39,469 bases of DNA, from positions 1 through 39,469 of the forward strand of contig CACKRM010000006.1 in assembly GCA_902602655.1 (NCBI GenBank), in the 5' to 3' direction. The notes under the pieces are model-generated. The model saw nothing but the letters and a program-made list of their open reading frames with translations, made no database searches and was not told where the DNA came from. Shown here one piece after another: positions 16,908-25,965 of this stretch. The first letter of the stretch is position 1; every line of letters begins with the position of its first letter. The DNA is from an uncultured Pelagibacteraceae bacterium (GTDB lineage Bacteria; Pseudomonadota; Alphaproteobacteria; Pelagibacterales; Pelagibacteraceae). The position numbers and the translations under genes were made by a program.

Positions 16908-17228
16908 ATGATTAGTGACAAAGCAAAATTTTCAATTGGTGAAATAGTAAAACATAAACACTTTGATTTTAGAGGAGTAATATACGACGTAGACTTTGAA
17001 TTTAACAATTCAGAGGAATGGTATCAATCAATCCCTAAAGACGTGAGACCAAGAAAAGATCAACCATTTTATCATCTTCTTGCCGAAAGTAACGAAGTGA
17101 CTTATGAAGCTTACGTCTCGGAACAAAATTTAATAATCGATCGTTCAGGAAAACCAATCAAACACCCTCTTGTTGATGAAATTTTTTCAGGAAAAAGGGG
17201 ATCAAATTATTTTAAAATTTCAAATTAA
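16908..17228 (+). CDS. hspQ: Heat shock protein HspQ
   Basis: AKFSIGEIVKHKHFDFRGVIYDVDFEFNNSEEWYQSIP...QPFYHLLAE, YVSEQNL. Confidence 0.93.
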   Translation: MISDKAKFSIGEIVKHKHFDFRGVIYDVDFEFNNSEEWYQSIPKDVRPRKDQPFYHLLAESNEVTYEAYVSEQNLIIDRSGKPIKHPLVDEIFSGKRGSNYFKISN

Positions 17229-17258
17229 CTCTTAATTCGTCGCTGTCGCCACAAATTT

Positions 17259-17367
17259 AACAATTTTGGTTCAAATCTATGACATAGATTTAAGTTAAAT
17301 TGAATTGTTAGTGTCTAATTGGGAATTATTCATACTTCTTTAACTCCCTCTCAATTCTCAATTAGGC
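17259..17367. other. Structured intergenic region (nested hairpins) between hspQ and ccmC
   Basis: Inverted repeats AAATCTATG/CATAGATTT (17273-17291), flanked by AACAATT/AATTGTT (17259-17265/17303-17309); CTAATTGGGAATT/AATTCTCAATTAG (17315-17327/17353-17365), a 13-bp stem with one G-U pair. Confidence 0.5.
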
Positions 17368-17415
17368 CTAAAAACCACCTTCACATAAATCTCTTATTAA
17401 TATACTAGATAGCAT

Positions 17416-18123
17416 ATGTTTAATTTTCTTTTACCGAGCAGAATTTATTTATTAATTGAAAAAACATTGAAATTTATTAATTCAGTTTTTTTTCCAATTT
17501 TGCTAATAGGGCTTACTTTTGCTTTAGTTATATCTCCTCCAGATTATATTCAAGGTGATTCAGTAAGGATAATGTATCTTCACGTCCCTTCTGCTTGGAT
17601 AGGTTTAGCTTGTTTTGCAAGTATGGCTTTTCTATCAATTTTAAATTTTATTTTTAAAACAAAAAACTTTTTTTTAATAAATAAAAGTTTAGCTCCAATC
17701 GGATTATTATTTACTTGTTTAGCAATAATTACCGGATCTCTCTGGGGAAAACCTACTTGGGGAGCATTTTGGGTTTGGGACGCTCGGTTGACATCCATGA
17801 TGGTTTTAATGTTTTTTTATTTTTTTTTAATTTTAAGTTTTAAGTTTATTAAAGATCAAGATAAATTAGTAAAGGTTTCATCATTAATAACTATTCTAGG
17901 ATCCATTAATTTGCCGATAATTAAATTCTCTGTGGACTGGTGGACTACGCTTCATCAACCCGCAAGTATAAGTTTAGGTAAATCAAGCAAAATTGACCCG
18001 TCAATGCTTTATCCCCTTATTTTAATGTTGTTGGTATTCCTTTTATTTAGTGCGTTAATTTTTCTAATGAAATATAAAACAGAAATCATTAGAATAAAGA
18101 AAAAAAGGATTAAAAGCTTATGA
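17416..18123 (+). CDS. ccmC: Heme exporter protein CcmC
   Basis: IMYLHVPSAWIGLACF, GSLWGKPTWGAFWVWDARLTSMMVL, VDWWTTLHQPASI. Confidence 0.97.
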   Translation: MFNFLLPSRIYLLIEKTLKFINSVFFPILLIGLTFALVISPPDYIQGDSVRIMYLHVPSAWIGLACFASMAFLSILNFIFKTKNFFLINKSLAPIGLLFTCLAIITGSLWGKPTWGAFWVWDARLTSMMVLMFFYFFLILSFKFIKDQDKLVKVSSLITILGSINLPIIKFSVDWWTTLHQPASISLGKSSKIDPSMLYPLILMLLVFLLFSALIFLMKYKTEIIRIKKKRIKSL

Positions 18124-18353
18124 TTTCTGACTTAATATTTATGAATGGATATGGAATTTATGTATGGCTTTCTTTTGTTATAACTTTAGGTATGTGTTCA
18201 GCAATTTATGTTAAAACAAAAAAAACTCTAAAAAAATATGAAAAAGAATTTTTACATGAGTTAAGAAATCTCTCAGAGCAGGAGAAAAGAAAAGTGTTAC
18301 AAAAATCCAAAATTCTAAATCAGATTTCAACAACAAACAGAGAAGTTATTTAA
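18120..18353 (+). CDS. ccmD: Heme exporter protein CcmD
   Basis: Short single-TM protein (MNGYGIYVWLSFVITLGMCSAIYV) between ccmC and ccmE; 4-nt overlap with ccmC. Confidence 0.85.
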   Translation: MISDLIFMNGYGIYVWLSFVITLGMCSAIYVKTKKTLKKYEKEFLHELRNLSEQEKRKVLQKSKILNQISTTNREVI

Positions 18354-18363
18354 GCATTTTTTA

Positions 18364-18780
18364 ATGCTCACTAAAAAAGTTAAAAAGAGAATTTTATTTC
18401 TAGTCTCAATTGTTTTTCTAACAGCGGTTTCAATTTTTTTTATTTTTAAAGTTTTAAATGATAATTTACTATATTTTAAAACTCCCTCAGAAATAAAAAA
18501 AGATGAAAATTTAGATTTCCAAAGAGCAATTCGTATCGGTGGTATGGTTAAACAAAACTCTTTGTCTGCAACTTCAAAAGAAATAAAATTTATTATTACA
18601 GATATGAAAAATGAAATAATCGTAAGTTATTCAGGAGCTATCCCAAACCTTTTTGCAGAAGGCAAGGGTGTGGTTGCTGAAGGTAAATTAAAAGACAGAA
18701 ATTATTTTATTGCAGAAAAAATTTTGGCCAAACATGATGAAAATTATATGCCACCAGAATTAAAAAAAAATGTTAAGTAA
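18364..18780 (+). CDS. ccmE: Cytochrome c maturation protein CcmE
   Basis: RIGGMVKQNSL, FIITDMKNEIIVSYSGAIPNLFAEGKGVVAEG, heme-binding AKHDENYMP. Confidence 0.96.
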   Translation: MLTKKVKKRILFLVSIVFLTAVSIFFIFKVLNDNLLYFKTPSEIKKDENLDFQRAIRIGGMVKQNSLSATSKEIKFIITDMKNEIIVSYSGAIPNLFAEGKGVVAEGKLKDRNYFIAEKILAKHDENYMPPELKKNVK

Positions 18781-20647
18781 TCTAGGTATATTTTCAATTG
18801 TACTAACTCTGCTAATAAGCTTTTTATTAGTCTATAACTCCACAATTTTATTTAAAAAAAATAATCAAATCTTACTACAAAAGATTATAAATTTATCTTT
18901 GTCACAACTTTTTTTCTCAATTTTATGTTTTATACTTTTAATCTATGGATATGTAAGTTCTGACTTTTCACTAATTAATGTTTTTCAAAATTCCCACACC
19001 TCTAAGCCTCTTTTTTTTAAAATTGCTGGCACATGGGGCAATCACGAAGGAAGCTTATTATTATGGATTAACATACTAGTAATTTTTTCGTATTTTTTTT
19101 TAATTAAAGGAAAAAATTATAATATAAATTTTAGACTTATTACTTTAATTATTCAAAATTTTTTAATTATAGGTTTTTTATTATTTCTTCTTATTACTTC
19201 TAATCCTTTTGTTCCAATATATCCTGTGCCTTCCGAAGGGTTAGGGTTAAATCCTATCTTACAAGATCCTGCGTTAGCAATTCACCCCCCTTTGCTTTAT
19301 GTAGGATTTGTTGGTTCTTCAATTTATTTTTCAGCGGCGATAGCTTCTTTGATGACAAATTTTAAAGGAAAAGAATTTGCAAATTCTATCAAGACTTGGG
19401 TTTTGATATCGTGGGTATTTCAGAGTCTAGGAATAATAGTTGGGTCTATTTGGGCATATTATGAACTTGGATGGGGTGGCTTTTGGTTTTGGGATCCTGT
19501 AGAGAACGCCTCTCTGATGCCGTGGTTTGTAATTACTGCCTTAATGCATTCGGTTATAGTATTAGAGAAGAGGAACACAATATACTCTTGGGTAATAATT
19601 TTGTGTTTATTAACTTTTATATTAAGTGTTACAGGCACATTTCTTGTTCGTTCCGGGATTTTGAACTCAGTACATACTTTTGCTAGCGATCCATCAAGAG
19701 GACTTTATATATTAATATATTTATCTATAATGGTTGTCGGTTCTTTTTTGGCTTTCTTCAAATACCAACAAAAGGAAATTTACAATTTTAGTTTAAAAAG
19801 CAAAGAAACTTTTGTCTTAGTTAACAATTGGTTTATGCTTTTTTTTCTTATTACAGTAATACTTGGCACCTTATATCCGATTTTTTTAGAAGTTCTAATA
19901 CAAAAAAAAATATCTGTTGGACCACCTTTTTATAACATTTTGATAATTCCTATTGTTATCCCATTTTTAATTTTTATGGCGATAGGACCAAAAATTAGTT
20001 GGATTAAACATAACTCAGTGAAAATATGGCCAATAATTTACTTACTGATATTAGCTACAATTTTAAATTTTATTATTATATATTTTTTTGGTAGTTACAG
20101 TATTTTAACAAATTTAATTATTATAAGCGCTATTTTTCTTATTATAAATACATTAATAGATCTTAAAAATTCTTTTGCGAAAAAGGGTGACTCAAGTTTT
20201 TCAAGAATTATATCTCATTTGGGTTTTGCATTTTTAATTTTTTTTATAGGAATAAATAATCATTTTTCACTTGAGAAAGATTTTAATCTCAAAGTAGGAG
20301 ATAAAGTAAAATTTGAGAATTATAAATTAGATTTTAAAGACTTAAGTATTAAAGAAAGGAAAAACCACAAAGCAATTATAGGTAATTTCATTTTTTTAAA
20401 TAAAATGACCGGAGTTGAAGAAAAACTTTTCCCCGAAATTAGAATTTATGATCAGCCCAAAACTCTAACCTATGAAGCATCTATTAAAACTAAACTTTCT
20501 CATGATGTTTATTTAACCATGAGTAATATTGAAAGATCAGATTACTATAATATAAAGTTTCAAAAAAAAAATTTTATGATTTGGATATGGCTTTCAGCTT
20601 TCATAATTACTATAGGAGGTTTTTTAAGACTATTTAAAAAAAACTAA
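18770..20647 (+). CDS. ccmF: Heme lyase subunit CcmF
   Basis: GTWGNHEGSLLLW, LNPILQDPALAIHPPLLYVGFVG, WAYYELGWGGFWFWDPVENASLMPWF. Confidence 0.97.
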   Translation: MLSNLGIFSIVLTLLISFLLVYNSTILFKKNNQILLQKIINLSLSQLFFSILCFILLIYGYVSSDFSLINVFQNSHTSKPLFFKIAGTWGNHEGSLLLWINILVIFSYFFLIKGKNYNINFRLITLIIQNFLIIGFLLFLLITSNPFVPIYPVPSEGLGLNPILQDPALAIHPPLLYVGFVGSSIYFSAAIASLMTNFKGKEFANSIKTWVLISWVFQSLGIIVGSIWAYYELGWGGFWFWDPVENASLMPWFVITALMHSVIVLEKRNTIYSWVIILCLLTFILSVTGTFLVRSGILNSVHTFASDPSRGLYILIYLSIMVVGSFLAFFKYQQKEIYNFSLKSKETFVLVNNWFMLFFLITVILGTLYPIFLEVLIQKKISVGPPFYNILIIPIVIPFLIFMAIGPKISWIKHNSVKIWPIIYLLILATILNFIIIYFFGSYSILTNLIIISAIFLIINTLIDLKNSFAKKGDSSFSRIISHLGFAFLIFFIGINNHFSLEKDFNLKVGDKVKFENYKLDFKDLSIKERKNHKAIIGNFIFLNKMTGVEEKLFPEIRIYDQPKTLTYEASIKTKLSHDVYLTMSNIERSDYYNIKFQKKNFMIWIWLSAFIITIGGFLRLFKKN

Positions 20648-20648
20648 A

Positions 20649-21170
20649 ATGAAAATTAGCTATGTAAAAATTTTAAGCTTTTCAGTGATTTTATTTATCT
20701 TAATTGTTTTTTTTATTAGTTTAAATAGAAATACAATTTATGACACAAGAAAATTAGTAGGCCAAAAATTAAATAAATTTGAAATGAATTCATTGCTGGA
20801 TGAGTCTTTAGTAAATTCTGAAATTATTACAACAAGTGAATATACACTAATTAATTTTTTTGCTTCTTGGTGCTACCCTTGCAGAAAAGAACATGAATTT
20901 TTAGTTAAGCTTGGCAAAGAATCAAATAAACTAAATATTGTAGGTGTTAATTTTAAGGATAAAAAATCTGATGCTTTGAAATTCCTCAAAAATTATAAAA
21001 ATCCTTATTCCTCAGTTGCCCAAGACAAAGATGGAAAAGCTTCTATTTCATTTGGTATTTATGGAATACCTGAAAGTATATTAGTTAATAAAGAATTTAT
21101 AATTATCAAAAAGTATTTAGGACCATTAAATAATGAATATTATAAAGAAATTTTAGAACTCACAAATTAA
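20649..21170 (+). CDS. ccmG: Thiol:disulfide interchange protein CcmG/DsbE
   Basis: LINFFASWCYPCRKEHEFL, GVNFKDKKSDALKFL, YGIPESILV. Confidence 0.92.
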   Translation: MKISYVKILSFSVILFILIVFFISLNRNTIYDTRKLVGQKLNKFEMNSLLDESLVNSEIITTSEYTLINFFASWCYPCRKEHEFLVKLGKESNKLNIVGVNFKDKKSDALKFLKNYKNPYSSVAQDKDGKASISFGIYGIPESILVNKEFIIIKKYLGPLNNEYYKEILELTN

Positions 21171-21173
21171 ATT

Positions 21174-21548
21174 ATGAAAATTCTAATAATTATTTTATCT
21201 CTTTCCTTAATTTCTCAAAAAGTTAATTCACAAGTAGATAACCAGTTTCAAATGAATATTTATAAAAATATAAGATGTTTAGTTTGCCAAGGGCAATCTA
21301 TAGCTGATTCAAACTCGGATTTTGCTCAAACAATTAAACTTGTAATTGATGACAAAATCAAAGAAGGAAAAAATGAGGATGAAATCTATGAATTTTTAAT
21401 CAGCAAATATGGAGAGTGGATTGTATATAGACCTGAACTTAAAAAAACAAACTTCTTTCTTTGGTTTTTCCCCTATATTGCATTACTTTTAGGAGGTATT
21501 TTAATTCTATCATTATTTAGAAAAAAAAATTTAAAAAATAAAAAATGA
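21174..21548 (+). CDS. ccmH: Cytochrome c maturation protein CcmH (N-terminal type)
   Basis: IRCLVCQGQSIADSNSDFAQTIKLVI, YGEWIVYRPELKKTNFFLWFFPY. Confidence 0.95.
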   Translation: MKILIIILSLSLISQKVNSQVDNQFQMNIYKNIRCLVCQGQSIADSNSDFAQTIKLVIDDKIKEGKNEDEIYEFLISKYGEWIVYRPELKKTNFFLWFFPYIALLLGGILILSLFRKKNLKNKK

Positions 21549-21586
21549 AGGTGTACTTTTTTTTAATTAGGCTGTATTTTTAGTTT

Positions 21587-22093
21587 ATGAGAACAAATAT
21601 TTTAATACTATTTTATACGTTTTTTTTACTCATTTTCTCTAGCCTCAACGCCCAAGCGAGTGAGAAAGAATTGTCTTTTTATACTGGGATGTTTGATATT
21701 ACAGATGAAATTGGTGACGACGAGACAAACTTGTTTGGATTAGAGCATAAAAATCCTAATTTGTTTAAAAATACTTTTCTTGGAAAATTCTCACCAGTAA
21801 CTGGGGGTTTTATTACAGGAAAAAACTCTGTTTATTTGTACACTGGAGTTGAGGGACAATATAAATTAGGTCCAGTAAGTATTTTACCGAGCTTTACTCC
21901 TGGATATTATGAAAAAGGCAGCGGAAAAGATTTAGGAAACGTACTTGAATTTAAAAGTGAGATTAAAATAGGCTTAGATATTTTTGACAGTTCAAAAATT
22001 GGATACAGTTACAGTCATATTTCAAATAATAACTGGGGAGACGTAAATCCAGGAACAGACAATCAATCTATAACTTTCTCAAAACAATTCTAA
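21587..22093 (+). CDS. PagL-like acyloxyacyl hydrolase (lipid A 3-O-deacylase-like)
   Basis: Signal peptide; FSPVTGGFITGKNSVYLYTGVEGQY...GYSYSHISNNNWGDVNPGTDNQSITFSKQF. Confidence 0.72.
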   Translation: MRTNILILFYTFFLLIFSSLNAQASEKELSFYTGMFDITDEIGDDETNLFGLEHKNPNLFKNTFLGKFSPVTGGFITGKNSVYLYTGVEGQYKLGPVSILPSFTPGYYEKGSGKDLGNVLEFKSEIKIGLDIFDSSKIGYSYSHISNNNWGDVNPGTDNQSITFSKQF

Positions 22094-22104
22094 TATTTTA
22101 ATCA

Positions 22105-23256
22105 ATGTCTATAGATCACTGCTATAATTTTGATGATTTTAGAAAATTAGCCAAGAAAAAATTACCTTCACCAATCTTTCATTATATTGATGGAGGTTCA
22201 GATGATGAAGTTACACTAAACAGAAACACAGAGGCATTCAATGATTGTGATTTAATTCCAAATGTTTTAGCTGGTGTAGGTAATGTAGATTTATCTACAA
22301 CTGTTTTTGGGAAAAAAATTAATTTTCCATTATTTCTTTCTGGGACTTCAATGCATCGTCTCTATCATCATCAAGGAGAGTGGGCTACAGCAAAAGCAGC
22401 AGAAAAAATGGGTACCATGTTTGGTATATCAACTATGGCAACAACAAGTATTGAAGAAATTGGAGCTCTAACTAAAAGTCCAAAATTATTTCAGCTTTAT
22501 ATTCATAAAGACAGAGGCCTAACCGACAATCTTATTGAAAGATGCGAAAAAGCTAATTTTGATGCAATGTGTTTAACGGTTGATACAGTTGTAGCTGGTA
22601 ATAGAGAAAGAGATCATAGAACAGGTTTTAGCACTCCTCCTAGATTGACATTAAAAAGCTTATTAAGTTTTGCTTTGCATCCTGAATGGAGTTTGAATTA
22701 TCTATTCCGGAAAAAATTTAAATTAGCAAACATTGTACACATGACTGACAAAGGAAGCAGTATTGATAGATCTGTCATGAGTTACATAAACGAACAATTT
22801 GATCCTTCAATGAGTTGGAAAGATGCTGAGTATTGCGTAAAGAAGTGGAACAAACCATTTGCCCTTAAAGGCGTTATGTCAGTTGAAGATGCAAAAAGAG
22901 CAATTGATATTGGATGTTCAGCAATTATTATTTCTAATCACGGAGGGAGACAATTAGACGGCTCAAGAGCACCTTTCGATCAATTACCTGCTATAGCCGA
23001 TGCAGTAGGAGGAAAAATTGAGATAATTTTAGATGGCGGAATTAGAAGAGGAACTCATGTTTTAAAAGCTTTATCTATGGGAGCAACAGCTTGTAGTTTA
23101 GGAAAGGGTTATTTATTTGCTCTTGCAGCTGGAGGACAAAGGGGAGTAGAAGCTCTTTTGCAAAAAATGCATGACGAAATACGAAGAGATATGATATTAA
23201 TGGGATGCAAAAACGTTAAAGAACTCAATAAAACAAAAATTATATACAGAAAATGA
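22105..23256 (+). CDS. FMN-dependent alpha-hydroxy-acid oxidase/dehydrogenase (LldD-like)
   Basis: IFHYIDGGSDDEVTLNRN, CLTVDTVVAGNRERD, IIISNHGGRQLDGSRAPFDQLP, ILDGGIRRGTHVLKALSMGATACSLGKGYLFA. Confidence 0.93.
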   Translation: MSIDHCYNFDDFRKLAKKKLPSPIFHYIDGGSDDEVTLNRNTEAFNDCDLIPNVLAGVGNVDLSTTVFGKKINFPLFLSGTSMHRLYHHQGEWATAKAAEKMGTMFGISTMATTSIEEIGALTKSPKLFQLYIHKDRGLTDNLIERCEKANFDAMCLTVDTVVAGNRERDHRTGFSTPPRLTLKSLLSFALHPEWSLNYLFRKKFKLANIVHMTDKGSSIDRSVMSYINEQFDPSMSWKDAEYCVKKWNKPFALKGVMSVEDAKRAIDIGCSAIIISNHGGRQLDGSRAPFDQLPAIADAVGGKIEIILDGGIRRGTHVLKALSMGATACSLGKGYLFALAAGGQRGVEALLQKMHDEIRRDMILMGCKNVKELNKTKIIYRK

Positions 23257-24416
23257 AACTAGCTAAGAGTTTAAACAGACTAGGAACTGAATCAGCTTTT
23301 ACAGTATTGGCCGAAGCTAAAAAACTTGAGGCTCAAGGTAAAGAAATGATTCATTTAGGATTAGGGCAGCCAGATTTTAAGACCCCAAAACACGTCGTGG
23401 AAGCAGCAAAAAAAGCATTAGATGAAGGTCATCATGGTTATGTTTTATCTAATGGAATTTTGGAATGTAGGCAGGCGGTTACAAGAAAAATAAAGAAACT
23501 CTACAATCAAGAAATAGATCCTGAAAGAATTATAATAATGCCAGGAGGGAAACCAACAATGCATTACGCTATACAATGTTTTGGAGAACCTGGTGTTGAA
23601 ATTATACATCCAACACCAGCTTTTCCTATCTACGAGTCTATGATAAATTATACTGGCTCTACAGCAGTACCTTATGACCTTACTGAAGATAAAGATTTAA
23701 AATTTAATCCTGAAAAAATCTTATCCCTAATTACAAAAAAAACTAGACTACTGATTTTAATAAATCCAAATAATCCAACAGGAAGTTTTGTTGAAAAATC
23801 TGATATAGATAAATTAGCCGATGGTCTTAAAGAACATCCACATGTTACAATTTTAAGTGATGAGATTTATAGTAGACAAATTTTTGATGGTAAAGAAATG
23901 CCAACTTTTTTTAATTATCCTGAATTAAGAGAAAGACTAATTGTTTTGGAAGGATGGAGCAAGGCGTATTCTATGACAGGTTGGAGATTAGGATGGAGTT
24001 TTTGGCCAAAACACTTAATCGAACACGTTAACAAACTTTTAATTAATAGTGTTTCATGTGTTAATGCAGCAGCCCAATTCGCTGGAATAGCTGCTTTAGA
24101 TGGACCAGATGACTCTATAAATTTGATGATGGAAAAATTTACACAAAGAAGAAATTTAATTCATGAAGGGTTAAATAAATTACCAGGTGTAGAATGTAGT
24201 TTACCAGGAGGAGCATTTTATGCATTTCCAAAAGTAATAGGTACAGGAATGAACGGATCGGAATTTGCAAAAAAATGTATGCATGAAGCTGGTGTAGCAA
24301 TTGTACCGGGAACTGCTTTTGGGAAAACATCGAAAGATTATGTAAGATTTAGTTTTGCTGCTTCGCAAGATAATATCAAAAAAGCCCTTGAAAAAATTGG
24401 TAAAATGCTTGGATGA
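23253..24416 (+). CDS. Class I PLP-dependent aminotransferase
   Basis: MIHLGLGQPDFKTP, INPNNPTGSFV, SDEIYSRQIF, GWSKAYSMTGWRLGW. Confidence 0.94.
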   Translation: MKLAKSLNRLGTESAFTVLAEAKKLEAQGKEMIHLGLGQPDFKTPKHVVEAAKKALDEGHHGYVLSNGILECRQAVTRKIKKLYNQEIDPERIIIMPGGKPTMHYAIQCFGEPGVEIIHPTPAFPIYESMINYTGSTAVPYDLTEDKDLKFNPEKILSLITKKTRLLILINPNNPTGSFVEKSDIDKLADGLKEHPHVTILSDEIYSRQIFDGKEMPTFFNYPELRERLIVLEGWSKAYSMTGWRLGWSFWPKHLIEHVNKLLINSVSCVNAAAQFAGIAALDGPDDSINLMMEKFTQRRNLIHEGLNKLPGVECSLPGGAFYAFPKVIGTGMNGSEFAKKCMHEAGVAIVPGTAFGKTSKDYVRFSFAASQDNIKKALEKIGKMLG

Positions 24417-24432
24417 GAGACATTTAAGTGTT

Positions 24433-24461
24433 TTGACCAAAAACAATTAAAATTGTACAAT
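24433..24461 (+). promoter_or_regulatory. Predicted sigma70 promoter of glcDEF
   Basis: TTGACC (24433-24438), 17-nt spacer, TACAAT (24456-24461); 12-bp perfect palindrome AATTGTACAATT (24451-24462) over the -10. Confidence 0.6.
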
Positions 24462-24468
24462 TATAATT

Positions 24469-25965
24469 ATGACTAGTTTACAAATGCCAAAAGTTCATAA
24501 CCCTACAATAGAAAGCAAAGAAAAAATTATTGCTGATATTAGTAAAATTTTAAATAAAGCGAATATTTTAGCTGATGATGTAGAAATAAGACCTTACGAG
24601 ACCGATGCTCTAACAGCTTATAGACAAAAACCTCTTCTAGTTGTCCTACCAGAAACAGTAGATCAAGTGAGCAAAGTTTTAAAATATTGTAATGAAAATA
24701 AAATTAAGATTGTACCTAGAGGAGCAGGAACAGGGTTATCAGGAGGTTCCTTGCCTTTAGCAGACTGTATACTTTTAAGTATGGGAAAATTTAACAAAAT
24801 TTTAGAAGTAGATTATGATAATAGATGTGTCGTCGCACAGCCTTGTGTAACTAATCTTTCTATAACTCATGCCGTTCAAGATAAAAATTTTTATTACGCA
24901 CCGGATCCTTCAAGTCAAATTGCATGTTCAATTGGAGGAAATGTTGCAGAAAACTCAGGTGGTGTTCATTCGCTTAAGTATGGTGCAACCACAAATAATT
25001 TATTAGGAATTCAAGTAGTGCTAATGGATGGAACCATAGCTAAATTTGGAGGAAAAACTTTAGACGCAGAAGGCTATGACTTTCTAGGTCTTATGACTGG
25101 ATCGGAAGGATTACTCGGGGTAATTACCGAAGTGACCGTAAAGATTTTAAAAACTCCAGAAAATATTAAAGCTGCATTAGTTGGCTTTCCATCTGTAGAA
25201 GATGCAGGAAATTGTGTTTCTCAAATAATAGCTCAAGGCATTATACCAGCAGGAATGGAAATTATGGACAAAGCCCTAACAAAAGCAACTAATGATTTTG
25301 TTAAAGCAGGATATCCTGTAGAGGCAGAGGCAATGATGATTGTAGAACTTGATGGGACACAGTCTGAGGTTTCAGAGTTAATAAAAAAAGTTGAAACTAT
25401 TTCAAAAAAAAACAAGTGTTCAAGTATTAAAATAAGCAATTCCAAAGAGGAAAGATTAAAGTTTTGGGCAGGACGAAAAGCTGCTTTCCCAGCTTGTGGG
25501 GTTTTAGCGCCAGACTATATGTGTATGGATGGATCCATTCCTAGAGGTAAATTAGCTGAAGTTTTAAAGGAAATTAACCGACTTTCAAAAAAATATGATT
25601 TACCAGTCGCAAATGCTTTTCATGCAGGAGACGGAAATCTTCATCCTTTAATTATGTTTGATGCAAATGATAAAGAATCTTTAGAAAAAACAGAAAAATT
25701 TGGAGCTGACATACTTAAATATTGTGTAAAAGTAGGTGGTGCATTAACGGGTGAGCACGGAGTCGGTATTGAAAAAAGAGAATTGATGTGTGAGGCATTT
25801 AATGACACTGATATAAGACAACAACTTAATATCAAAATTGCCTTGGATCCTAGTTCCTTATTAAATCCAGGTAAGGTATACCCAATATTAAGAAAATGTG
25901 CTGAGGAAGGAAGGGTACATGTCCATGGAGGAAAAACGAAATTCCCTGACATTCCAAGGTTTTAA
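24469..25965 (+). CDS. glcD: Glycolate oxidase subunit GlcD
   Basis: RPYETDALTAYRQKPLLVVLPETVDQVSKVL, VPRGAGTGLSGGSLPL, PDPSSQIACSIGGNVAENSGGVHSLKYG, HAGDGNLHPLI, GGALTGEHGVGIEKR. Confidence 0.97.
   Translation: MTSLQMPKVHNPTIESKEKIIADISKILNKANILADDVEIRPYETDALTAYRQKPLLVVLPETVDQVSKVLKYCNENKIKIVPRGAGTGLSGGSLPLADCILLSMGKFNKILEVDYDNRCVVAQPCVTNLSITHAVQDKNFYYAPDPSSQIACSIGGNVAENSGGVHSLKYGATTNNLLGIQVVLMDGTIAKFGGKTLDAEGYDFLGLMTGSEGLLGVITEVTVKILKTPENIKAALVGFPSVEDAGNCVSQIIAQGIIPAGMEIMDKALTKATNDFVKAGYPVEAEAMMIVELDGTQSEVSELIKKVETISKKNKCSSIKISNSKEERLKFWAGRKAAFPACGVLAPDYMCMDGSIPRGKLAEVLKEINRLSKKYDLPVANAFHAGDGNLHPLIMFDANDKESLEKTEKFGADILKYCVKVGGALTGEHGVGIEKRELMCEAFNDTDIRQQLNIKIALDPSSLLNPGKVYPILRKCAEEGRVHVHGGKTKFPDIPRF

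Noticed and set aside
17255-17295. GGTTCAAATC resembling a tRNA T-loop
   Set aside because: No complementary 5-bp T-stem around it, no D-arm, anticodon arm or acceptor stem could be assembled.
19471-19686. 71-aa (+) ORF within ccmF
   Set aside because: Alternative frame inside the conserved CcmF WGGFWFWDPVEN region.
24139-24446. Antisense ORFs (24139-24330, 24201-24446) in the aminotransferase
   Set aside because: Antisense shadows, overlapping one another in different frames.
25641-25952. 103-aa antisense ORF at the end of glcD
   Set aside because: Opposite conserved GlcD C-terminal motifs; no support.
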